From an uncultured Verrucomicrobia subdivision 3 bacterium (lineage in GTDB: Bacteria > Verrucomicrobiota > Verrucomicrobiia > Limisphaerales > UBA11358): 41,568 bases of DNA. This document shows positions 6,611 to 13,145 of this stretch, piece after piece. The position numbers were made by a program, and so were the translations under genes. The stretch lies in the NCBI GenBank assembly GCA_903850425.1, contig CAINLR010000095.1, positions 1-41,568 of the forward strand. The letters are read 5' to 3'. The notes beneath the pieces were generated by a model that worked only from the letters and a program-made list of their open reading frames with translations, ran no database searches and had not been told where the DNA came from. Position 1 is the stretch's first letter; each line of letters starts with the position of its first letter.

Positions 6611-6657
6611 TGTTCGTGACTGTTCGGCTGGCGGGGGGTGCTGTTCGCGACTGTTCG
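6611..6657 (+). repeat. Two direct 16-base repeats, 31-base period
   Basis: TGTTCGTGACTGTTCG at 6611-6626 recurs as TGTTCGCGACTGTTCG at 6642-6657, with one mismatch. Each unit holds two TGTTCG half-sites, giving four in 47 bases, about three helical turns between units. It lies in the 431-base non-coding stretch (6507-6937) before the phage head genes, so it may be a binding array for a transcription factor. The rest of that stretch holds a hairpin and repeat R2. Confidence 0.5.
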
Positions 6658-6815
6658 CAAGCGGTTTGGGCGCGGTGAAAATATTTCAAAAAGGCGTGCT
6701 AAAGTGCCGAAAGCCAGACCAGAAATCTGAGACCTGAAACCTGAATGAAAACACGTCAAATTTATTTTTGCAGGTTTTTTGGCGGCGTCGGTCGGCGTGT
6801 GGCGGTTTGTGGCAG

Positions 6816-6837
6816 CGTGTGACAACACACGTTTTTT
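6816..6837 (+). terminator. Weak intrinsic terminator-like hairpin
   Basis: CGTGTG-ACAA-CACACG is a perfect 6-base stem directly followed by six T residues. The stem is short. No gene is seen upstream on this strand after the HNH gene, so it may end read-through from there or act in the leader of the head-gene transcript. Confidence 0.35.
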
Positions 6838-6887
6838 GCGGTCGGAAATATTTGGAAAAACGTGGTGTATAACACGGACGCGGGGCA

Positions 6888-6922
6888 CCTCACCCCGGCC
6901 CTCTCCCCAGCGCGGAGAGGGA
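6888..6922 (+). repeat. Dispersed GC-rich hairpin repeat R2, copy B
   Basis: CCTCACCCCGGCCCTCTCCC followed by CAGCGCGGAGAGGG. The CTCTCC/GGAGAG arms form a hairpin. The copy ends 15 bases before the next start codon, in the leader of the head genes. Confidence 0.6.
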
Positions 6923-6937
6923 GAAAATAAAAAAATT

Positions 6938-7141
6938 ATGGCTGAAAACGAAAGTGCCAGCGGCACGGGCAATGATAACGAACTGCCGCAGCGGAATCCG
7001 TTCCGCAGCAAGACGTGGAATCTCACGGCGCAAATGCAACTGCTCCGCGATGATCCCAAAAAGGCGCGTCGGCTGAAAGCCGAGGCGGAAGTGGATGGCG
7101 AGGCGGCAGGCCCCAAGGTGGGGCGTCGCAAATTTTATTAA
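6938..7141 (+). CDS. Small phage protein carrying the NPFR...NLTxQM motif
   Basis: The 67-residue protein starts MAENESASGTGNDNELPQRN in an AAAAAAATTATG context. Residues about 21-48 read NPFRSKTWNLTAQMQLLRDD then PKKARRLKAEAE. This matches the C-terminal 30 residues of the scaffold-like protein at 8944-9720 (NPFRKESFNLTEQMKLQKTD, then PATAARLKAAA). It is thus a free-standing copy of a head-assembly peptide motif with an acidic disordered N-terminus. The motif is known at the ends of phage assembly proteins, where it may contact portal, capsid or protease; here that role is inferred. It is the first gene of the head module. Confidence 0.55.
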   Translation: MAENESASGTGNDNELPQRNPFRSKTWNLTAQMQLLRDDPKKARRLKAEAEVDGEAAGPKVGRRKFY

Positions 7142-7194
7142 CCGCGAAATACACGAAACACCTTGCGGTGGGGCCAATTTGAAAACCTGAAATC

Positions 7195-7227
7195 ATGCCG
7201 GTGAATAGCACTCATCCTGATTATGAC
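7195..7227 (+). pseudogene. Relic of a second portal gene start
   Basis: From an ATG at 7195 the frame reads MPVNSTHPDYD, the same eleven residues as the true portal start at 7280, but most codons differ only synonymously. The frame then enters repeat R1 (7227-7250) and stops soon after. This is not a simple recent duplication: the third-position divergence points to recombination between two related phage genomes or an old duplication split by the repeat. Confidence 0.6.
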
Positions 7228-7250
7228 GGTCCTTGCGGACGGCCACCATG
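7227..7250 (+). repeat. Dispersed repeat R1, copy between the two portal starts
   Basis: This 24-base sequence (core GTCCTTGCGGACGG then CCACCATG) is identical to 9142-9165 and nearly identical, inverted, to 570-590. It directly abuts the eleventh codon of the portal start relic. Confidence 0.7.
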
Positions 7251-7279
7251 CCGCACCGTCAAGATTCTGCCCAATGCCT

Positions 7280-8905
7280 ATGCCTGTTAACTCCACTCAT
7301 CCAGACTACGATGCCAATATCCTGCCGTGGATGCGGGCGCGGGATGTCTATGCCGGCGAGGATGCCGTGAAGGCGGCGGGGCAGCGTTATCTGCCGCGGC
7401 TGGATTGCCAGGATGATACGGAGTATGCGGCGTATAAACAGCGGGCGTCGTTTTTCAATGCCACGGCGCGGACGGCGGACGGATTCACGGGCCTGATCTT
7501 CCGGCGGGAACCGGTCGTAAAACTCCCTCAAGACCCATTGCCAATTTCCAATCGCCAATTGCCAAATAGTGCTTCGCGCTTGGCGGCGGCGTTGAAGGAG
7601 TTTTTGAACAATTGCGATTTGCTGGGCACGACGCTATCGGCCTACGCAAAAATGTTGGTGGCGGAAATCATCCTCGTGGGTCGAGCGGGGACGTTGGTGG
7701 ACTGGGAAAGCGATGGTGTGCCGCGTGCGTATGCGGTGCGTTACAAGGCGGAAGACATCCTGAATTGGCGCACGTCCATGGTGAACGGGCGGCAGGTGCT
7801 TTCGCTGGTGGTGCTGCGTGAAGACGTGGCATCCGGCAAGGATGATGGGTTTGTGTGCGAGCCGGTGGAGCAAATTCGCGTGTTGCGACTTGAACCTGTC
7901 GAAGCTGGACCTGCCACCGGGGGGCGTAAAAATGGTTCTTCCCGTTCAACCCTCACCCGGCCTGCGGCCACCCTCTCCCGCTCCCGCGGGCGAGGGACAA
8001 GCGCCGAATGGCAATGTGTCGTGGAGATTTGGCAGCGCGGCAGCACGGGCAAAAGGGAATGGCAGTTGGTGGAAACGAAGGTGCCGGTGCGCCGGGGCAA
8101 ACCGCTGCCGCTCATTCCCTTTGTCTTTCATGGGCCGCGTCACTCGCTGCCGGAAGTGGACAAGATCCCGCTCGACGACATCATTGCCAAGAATCTGGAT
8201 CACTACCGTCTGGATGCTGACTACAAACATGGGATGCACTACACCGCATTGCCTACCGCCTGGGTATCTGGCTTCGACAAGAACTCCAGTCTGCGCATTG
8301 GTAGCAGCACGGCCTGGGTCGCTGAAACGCCCGGCGCGACGGCGGGCTATCTTGAATTTCATGGTCAAGGTCTGGCCACCTTCGAACGCGCGATGGATCG
8401 TGACGAACAACTCATGGCCGTCCTCGGCACGCGAATGCTGGAATCCAAGAAGCGCGTCGGCGAAACGGCTGCGGCCATCGAACTGCGGCAGAGCGGCGAG
8501 AACTCCATTCTCAACACGGTCTCTCTCAGCGTCAGCGCATCGCTCACACAAGTCTTGCGCTGGGTCTATTGGTGGAACTCGACGGAAGCAATCCCGGATG
8601 CCATCGGTCCTGACCTGGTCTTGGTCACGCTGAACAATGACTTCAGCATCACCGGCATGTCGGCATTGGAAATCACCGCACTCGTGGCCGCATGGCAAGC
8701 TGGTGCCATCAGTCAGGCAACCATGCTCGACCTCTTCCGCGCTGGTGAGGTCATCGCCCCCGGTCGCACCAACGATGAGGAAATCCAACTACTGCAAAAG
8801 CAGAAAGCAGAAAATGGGAAAGCTGAAAGTGCTGCCACGCGGGCACCAGCAATCCCGCCGACTGCGCCCGGTGATGTGAACGCCACGCCGGTCAACACGA
8901 ACTGA
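7280..8905 (+). CDS. Phage portal protein, DUF4055-like
   Basis: The 541-residue protein starts MPVNSTHPDYDANILPWMRA; an ATG two codons earlier (7274) is also possible. It has the N-terminal signature WMRARDVYAGEDAVKAAGQR and YLPRL of DUF4055 portal proteins, then FFNATARTADGFTGLIFRRE. A central LIPFVFHGPRHSLPEVDKIP block and late ESKKRVGETAAAIELRQSGE follow, with an A/Q-rich C-terminus. It forms the dodecameric DNA gate at the capsid vertex and anchors the terminase. Residues about 224-239 (LTRPAATLSRSRGRG) are encoded by an R2 repeat, so a short foreign peptide interrupts the chain. No terminase gene is found upstream, which is unusual. Confidence 0.85.
   Translation: MPVNSTHPDYDANILPWMRARDVYAGEDAVKAAGQRYLPRLDCQDDTEYAAYKQRASFFNATARTADGFTGLIFRREPVVKLPQDPLPISNRQLPNSASRLAAALKEFLNNCDLLGTTLSAYAKMLVAEIILVGRAGTLVDWESDGVPRAYAVRYKAEDILNWRTSMVNGRQVLSLVVLREDVASGKDDGFVCEPVEQIRVLRLEPVEAGPATGGRKNGSSRSTLTRPAATLSRSRGRGTSAEWQCVVEIWQRGSTGKREWQLVETKVPVRRGKPLPLIPFVFHGPRHSLPEVDKIPLDDIIAKNLDHYRLDADYKHGMHYTALPTAWVSGFDKNSSLRIGSSTAWVAETPGATAGYLEFHGQGLATFERAMDRDEQLMAVLGTRMLESKKRVGETAAAIELRQSGENSILNTVSLSVSASLTQVLRWVYWWNSTEAIPDAIGPDLVLVTLNNDFSITGMSALEITALVAAWQAGAISQATMLDLFRAGEVIAPGRTNDEEIQLLQKQKAENGKAESAATRAPAIPPTAPGDVNATPVNTN
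7950..7996 (+). repeat. Dispersed GC-rich hairpin repeat R2, copy C inside the portal gene
   Basis: CCCTCACCCGGCCTGCGGCC continues ACCCTCTCCCGCTCCCGCGG and GCGAGGG. It has the same layout as the copies at 627-667 and 6888-6922. It keeps the portal frame open, adding about 16 residues rich in Arg, Ser and Thr. Confidence 0.6.
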
Positions 8906-8911
8906 CTTAAC

Positions 8912-8940
8912 CGCAGAGAACGCAGAGAACACAGAGAAAA
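8912..8940 (+). repeat. Dispersed CGCAGAG-type repeat R3, half copy
   Basis: ACCGCAGAGAACGCAGAGAA then CACAGAGAAA fills the 38-base gap between portal and scaffold-like genes. It matches the left arm of the complete copy at 9726-9799. Such CGCAGAG tandem units are a common intergenic repeat in environmental genomes. Confidence 0.6.
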
Positions 8941-8943
8941 TTT

Positions 8944-9720
8944 ATGGCCCTGAAATACAAATTCGCAACCAAGCAGGAAATTCCTGCTGAACATCAATCC
9001 CTGTATGTCGAGCGCGATGGCGCTTGGCTGCTCGATGCCGATGGTGTCGTGAGTCAGACCAAGCTGGATGAGTTCCGCCAGAACAACATCACGCTCACCA
9101 ACCAACTGAAACGCTTTGATGGCATTGACCCTGACGACGTGCGGTCCTTGCGGACGGCCACCATGAAGATGCAGGAAGAAAAGCTCAAGCTGGAAGAGGC
9201 GGCGCAGATCAAGGCCGGTGAAGTGGACAAGGTCATTGAGGCGCGACTGAAAGCCGCCCGCGCCGAATGGGACAAGACGCATGGCGTCGTGGTTGCCGAA
9301 CGTGACGCGCTCACTGGTCGCCTGACGGCGATTCAGATTGATCAAGCCGTCGTCACTGAAGCCACAAAACGTGGCCTGCGGCCGACGGCGATTACGGACA
9401 TTACTTCTCGCGCTCGCCAGACGTTCAAGCTCGTCAATGGCGTGCCGCAATCTTTCGAGGCTGACGGCCAGACTGCCCGCATGGGCAAGGATGGCGTGTC
9501 GCCGATGACTTTGGCCGAATGGGTGGATGCGTTGGTGTCTGACGCACCGCACTTATTCGAAGCAAATGCTGGCAGCGGTGCTGCGGGCTCTGGTGGCGGT
9601 GCCGCTAGTAACCGGTCCGTGAAAAATCCGTTCCGCAAGGAATCGTTCAATCTCACGGAGCAAATGAAATTGCAGAAAACCGATCCCGCGACGGCGGCGC
9701 GACTCAAGGCCGCGGCGTGA
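8944..9720 (+). CDS. Phage scaffold-like head assembly protein
   Basis: The 258-residue protein starts MALKYKFATKQEIPAEHQSL in an AAAATTTATG context. The N-terminal YVERDGAWLLDADGV, a long charged coiled-coil region (about 60-130, KMQEEKLKLEEAAQIKAGEV), a Gly/Ala linker near 205-225, and the C-terminal motif NPFRKESFNLTEQMKLQKTD are visible. Position between portal and capsid, helix-rich sequence and moderate length fit a scaffold protein. Residues 67-74 (VRSLRTAT) are encoded by repeat R1. A role in capsid assembly is inferred from context. Confidence 0.65.
   Translation: MALKYKFATKQEIPAEHQSLYVERDGAWLLDADGVVSQTKLDEFRQNNITLTNQLKRFDGIDPDDVRSLRTATMKMQEEKLKLEEAAQIKAGEVDKVIEARLKAARAEWDKTHGVVVAERDALTGRLTAIQIDQAVVTEATKRGLRPTAITDITSRARQTFKLVNGVPQSFEADGQTARMGKDGVSPMTLAEWVDALVSDAPHLFEANAGSGAAGSGGGAASNRSVKNPFRKESFNLTEQMKLQKTDPATAARLKAAA
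9142..9165 (+). repeat. Dispersed repeat R1, copy inside the scaffold-like gene
   Basis: Identical over 24 bases to 7227-7250. It is read in frame as RSLRTATM at the start of the coiled-coil region. Either the repeat inserted here, or this coding sequence is the source of the other copies. Confidence 0.65.
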
Positions 9721-9725
9721 GATCA

Positions 9726-9799
9726 ACCGCAGAGACGCGGAGACGCGGAGAAAACAAAAACTGAATCTGAAAACTCTGCGCCTCAGCGCCTCGGCGGTG
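9726..9799. repeat. Long inverted repeat R3 between scaffold and capsid genes
   Basis: The left arm ACCGCAGAGACGCGGAGACG plus CGGAG (9726-9750) pairs with the right arm CTCTGCGCCTCAGCGCCTCG plus GCGGT (9775-9799), with mismatches. The ~24-base A-rich centre forms the loop. It fills most of the 99-base gap and could act as an attenuator or RNA-stability hairpin ahead of the capsid gene. Confidence 0.7.
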
Positions 9800-9819
9800 A
9801 AATAGAAAATTAAAACATT

Positions 9820-10495
9820 ATGGCCAAGACACAACTTGCAGACATCATCGTGCCAGCGCAGTTCGCTGGTTACGTTCTCCAACGGACGGCGGAGAAATCC
9901 GACCTATTCCAATCCGGCATTGTCATCCGCACGCCGGACTATGACACGCGGGCCGCGCTGGGCGGCACGCAAGTCAACATGCCGCACTGGAATGATCTGA
10001 CGGGCAACCGCCAGCCGCTTTCCGATTCGGCACCGCTCGTGCCGGCGAAACTGGTCGCCGACCAGGACATCGCCCGCATCCAGAACGACGGCAATGCGTG
10101 GTCGTGGAATCATCTGGCAACGCAAGTCTCGGGTGATGATCCGGCCTTGGCGCTGGCGGATTTCCTCGCCGAATACTGGAACCGCCAGAACCAATACATG
10201 CTCATCAACTCCCTCACCGGCGTGTTCGGCGCGGCGAGCATGGCGGGCAATCTGTTGGCGATTCAGAGTGAATCCGTCGCCGCGCAGACGGCCGCCACGC
10301 GGCTCAACGGCGCGACCTTCGTGGACGCGACGCAACGGCTCGGTGATCGCGGCGACCGGCTCGTGGCCGTGGCGATGCACTCGGCCACCGAAGCCGCGCT
10401 GCGCAAGCTCGACCTGATTGACTTCATCCCGGATAGCCAGGGTGAAACTCAAATCAAGACGTTCCAAGGCCGGCGCGTCATCGTGGATGACGGCT
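9820..10495 (+). pseudogene. Phage major capsid protein, C-terminus lost
   Basis: The frame starts MAKTQLADIIVPAQFAGYVL. It continues AALGGTQVNMPHWNDLTGNR, then LADFLAEYWNRQNQYMLINS and FQGRRVIVDDG, a pattern typical of HK97-unrelated coat proteins encoded after a scaffold gene. About 225 residues are capsid-like; families of this type run to 320-360. After VDDG at about 10495 the frame runs 42 more codons (to 10623) that are antisense to an integrase, so the shell protein is incomplete. The break is a clean fusion to the integrase tail, best explained by a deletion that removed the rest of the phage. The island therefore cannot make virions alone. Confidence 0.8.
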
Positions 10496-10498
10496 GGC

Positions 10499-11434
10499 GT
10501 AGGAACGATGCACGGCCGAGCTGTTGTGCCCCAGCGCCTCTTGTGCGAAACGTTCGGGATAACCGGCCGTTTTTGCGCGCTCAGCCTACGCATATCGATA
10601 CGAATGCAGCGTCACGCCTTTGATTGCCAATCCCCGGCAGCGCTGCTTGAACTCGGTGGCGCGGTCCCCCGCCCGCACCGTGGCAAGATACGGAAACAGC
10701 GGGCCGCTGCCCGGCAGGTCCTGTAAGACCGCCGCCAAGCCCGCGCCAAAATGCAGCCGCGCCACGCTCTTGGTCTTGCGCCGGAAAAAGCTGATGACCT
10801 TTTGTTCCCAATCCACGTCCTCGGCCGTGAGCATGGCCAGATCCGTCTGCGCCGCGCCCAGGTGCCATGCCAGTTGATAGAAGGCCCGGCGCTCGGGATT
10901 GCGTTCCCGCGCGAGGATGGCTTCATGCTCGGCCAGCGTCACGGCGCGTTTCTCCTGATACACCGGCTTGGGCCATTGCCGGCGCGGCACGAGCGATTTG
11001 GGCAGCCAGTTCATATCCAGGGCGAAGTTGTGCAGCCGGCGCAGATAGACATTGGTGGACACGGTGCCGGTGCGCAGGACTTTGAGGAGGTGATCGGCGC
11101 GGGTATCCAGCAACGGCAAATCGCGGATGAGGTCCAAGGCGTGGTCCGCCCAGGCGGTGACGTAGCGGTCGCGGGTGACGGTTTGTTTGGTGGCGGTCAT
11201 CTCGTCCATGACGAAACGCCACTGGCGTTTGGCGGCTTCAGCATCGGTGGCGCTGAGATACGCCAGCGCAATCTGGCGGTTGAGGATGGGTTGCCGGGAC
11301 GCCTCGTTCTTGGAATGAAGCAGGGCCTTGGCGGCGGCTTCATCGCGCGTGCGCAGGCTCGCCTGTTTGCCGTTCTGCGTGTCCTGGGCGTAGTAGATGC
11401 CGTTGCGGCGGTAGAGGCTGAACTGGGGTTTCAT
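10499..11434 (-). pseudogene. Tyrosine recombinase (integrase) with in-frame amber stop
   Basis: From MKPQFSLYRRNGIYYAQDTQ the frame encodes an arm/core-binding domain and a catalytic domain with FFRRKTKSV (lysine hairpin), LHSYRYA (H-x-x-R box), a TAG at 10588-10586, then AERAKTAGYPERFAQEALGH followed by NSSAVHRSY. The tyrosine (codon 10501-10499, residue 312 if the TAG is read through) fits the nucleophile. A Trp is expected at the TAG position, so a single G-to-A change explains it. The usual Arg of box I is absent: the region reads GAAQTDLAMLTAEDVDW. The C-terminal tail after the Tyr is replaced by capsid DNA. It lies next to tRNA-Cys, as expected for an integrase acting at that gene. It would excise or integrate the island if suppressed; otherwise it is dead. 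Confidence 0.8.
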
Positions 11435-11621
11435 AACATTGTCTTGCTGCCGGCAATGTTATTTTGTTCGACGACTCCTCGTGATTGAGCAGGTGGTGAG
11501 TTGGCCATGAGTAGCTACTGAGTTAAGCGAAGTTCCGCGAACGGGCACCGCTTTACTGGCAATTTCACTGGCAATGACCACCTGCCGCCCCGTAAGACAC
11601 TAATGCACAAGCATTAAAGCT

Positions 11622-11695
11622 TGGAGGCGAGAGTCGGAATCGAACCGACGATGCAGCTTTTGCAGAGCCGTGCCTTACCACTTGGCTATCCCGCC
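11622..11695 (-). tRNA. tRNA-Cys (GCA anticodon)
   Basis: The reverse strand reads GGCGGGATAGCCAAGTGGTA through the anticodon arm GGCTCTGCAAAAGC and T-arm GGTTCGATTCC to TCTCGCCTCCA. The acceptor GGCGGGA pairs with TCTCGCC (one G-T), the discriminator is T, CCA is encoded, and the anticodon is GCA. It decodes UGC/UGU as cysteine. The integrase pseudogene starts 187 bases away, so this gene is the likely attachment site of the island. Confidence 0.93.
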
Positions 11696-11750
11696 ACCGG
11701 GAACTCACAGCCTAATTTTCTTTTTCTCCCGGTGCAAGTTCAATCGCCAT

Positions 11751-12854
11751 TCAATCGCGGAGGCCCAACTGTCGTCGGTGTTTCCATAATTCCGCTGGCT
11801 TGATTATTCCGGCGGGCGTGATGAGGCCGGTGATCAAGTCCGAGGGCGTCACATCGAAACCTGGATTGCGCGCACCGCTGGTGGAGTTAGCCACGCGGAC
11901 ATATTCGCGCTGGCCGCGCGGGTTGACGCCCCACGCGCCAAGGACTTCGCTTTCGTGCCGCTCTTCGATGGGAATGTCGAAGCCGCGTTTTATTTTCCAG
12001 TCAATCGTCGAAAGTGGAATGGCGACGTAAAAGGGGATTTTATGGCGCGCGGCCAAAACGGCTTTGGTGTAAGTGCCGATTTTATTCGCGACTTCGCCGG
12101 TGCGGCCCAGCGTGCGGTCGCTGCCGACGATGACCAGGTCAATCTCGCCGTGCTGCATCAAATGGCCAGCGGCGTTGTCGGCAATGATGTGATGCGAAAT
12201 CTTTTGCTGCGCGAGTTCCCACGCGGTAAGGGTGGCACCCTGCGAGCGAGGTCGGGTTTCGTCGCAGAAGACGTGGAATTGTTTGCCTTGCGCCTGTGCG
12301 GCATACAGGGGGGCAGTGGCGCTGCCGATGTCCACGAACGCGAGCCAACCGGCATTGCAGTGGGTCAGGATGTTCATGCCGTTGCGAATCAGCTTGGCAC
12401 CATGCTCACCAATTTCGGCGCAATGACGAGCATCCTCGTTGGCGAATTCCTCGGCGGCAGCGAGGGCGAGGGCTTGCTGCTCCGCGACCGTTTCACCGGT
12501 GCGCATCGCGGCGCGCACAGCGCTCATGGCATTGACCGGATCCACGGCGGTGGGCCGCGCATCGCTGAGCGTTTGATAAACAAATTCGACGTGCGCGAAA
12601 AATGTCTTCAGGTCGCGCCCGCGAAAAGCCCGGGCACCTTGCGCCAGGCCGTAAGCCGCCGTGGCTCCAATCGCCCCGGCGCCGCGCACCACCATGTCGG
12701 CGATCGCGCGGGCGGTCGCCCGGAAGTTTTTGGTGGCGACGATTTTGAATTCGTGCGGGAGCAACCGTTGCTCGATGAGCAAGACGGAGTTCTTGCCGGC
12801 GTCGAAGGCGACGGTGCGGAAGGGTTCGGTGCGACCGGAGACGGTGACGTTCAT
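11751..12854 (-). CDS. mtnA: Methylthioribose-1-phosphate isomerase
   Basis: The 367-residue protein converts methylthioribose 1-phosphate to methylthioribulose 1-phosphate in the methionine salvage pathway, in the cytoplasm. It shows the family order: LIEQRLLPHEF, VVRGAGAIGATAAYGLAQ (residues about 56-73), LTHCNAGWLAF with the catalytic Cys (near 164), CDETRPRSQGATLTAWEL, then VIVGSDRTLGRTGEVANKIG with the catalytic Asp. These separate it from eIF2B subunits. The length is normal. No other salvage gene is adjacent. It is the first chromosomal gene beyond the tRNA-Cys and is transcribed toward it. Confidence 0.93.
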   Translation of the reverse strand: MNVTVSGRTEPFRTVAFDAGKNSVLLIEQRLLPHEFKIVATKNFRATARAIADMVVRGAGAIGATAAYGLAQGARAFRGRDLKTFFAHVEFVYQTLSDARPTAVDPVNAMSAVRAAMRTGETVAEQQALALAAAEEFANEDARHCAEIGEHGAKLIRNGMNILTHCNAGWLAFVDIGSATAPLYAAQAQGKQFHVFCDETRPRSQGATLTAWELAQQKISHHIIADNAAGHLMQHGEIDLVIVGSDRTLGRTGEVANKIGTYTKAVLAARHKIPFYVAIPLSTIDWKIKRGFDIPIEERHESEVLGAWGVNPRGQREYVRVANSTSGARNPGFDVTPSDLITGLITPAGIIKPAELWKHRRQLGLRD

Positions 12855-12857
12855 GCC

Positions 12858-13046
12858 CTATCCAATAATGGATCGGGCAGATTTGGCAAGCGATTCCGCG
12901 CTGGTGATGCGGGCATTCACGGCGTGCACAAGGAAATCAAAAAAACTGCGAACTATTTTCGGCTCGTGCGGGAACGAAGCGGCCGGCGCGACAATCGGAT
13001 TACGGCCAAAGTGCTGCGCAACCCGGCCTATAATGTCGTGGCGCAC
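12858..13046 (-). other. Gap between mtnA and pseudouridine synthase with a weak 62-codon ORF
   Basis: The 291-base stretch 12855-13145 has no recognised gene. A reverse frame starting GTG at 13046 reads MRHDIIGRVAQHFGRNPIVA then FPHEPKIVRSFFDFLVHAVN with balanced composition. The frame stays open upstream to about 13130 without a better start. It could be a small unknown protein or a relic, and it would end 4 bases before mtnA. No family is recognised. Confidence 0.25.
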
Positions 13047-13145
13047 GCTGCGAAATGCGTCCGGCCAGGTTCCGTGCCGATCGTCTCCAACGACCTGCAG
13101 CCGCTGCCAAATGTGCCTTTCAAAACACTGCCTTCACCATCAGCC

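Noticed and set aside
8909-9800. CRISPR-like spacing of the CGCAGAG units
   Set aside because: Repeats are degenerate, adjacent and without spacers, so they form a dispersed hairpin repeat and not an array.
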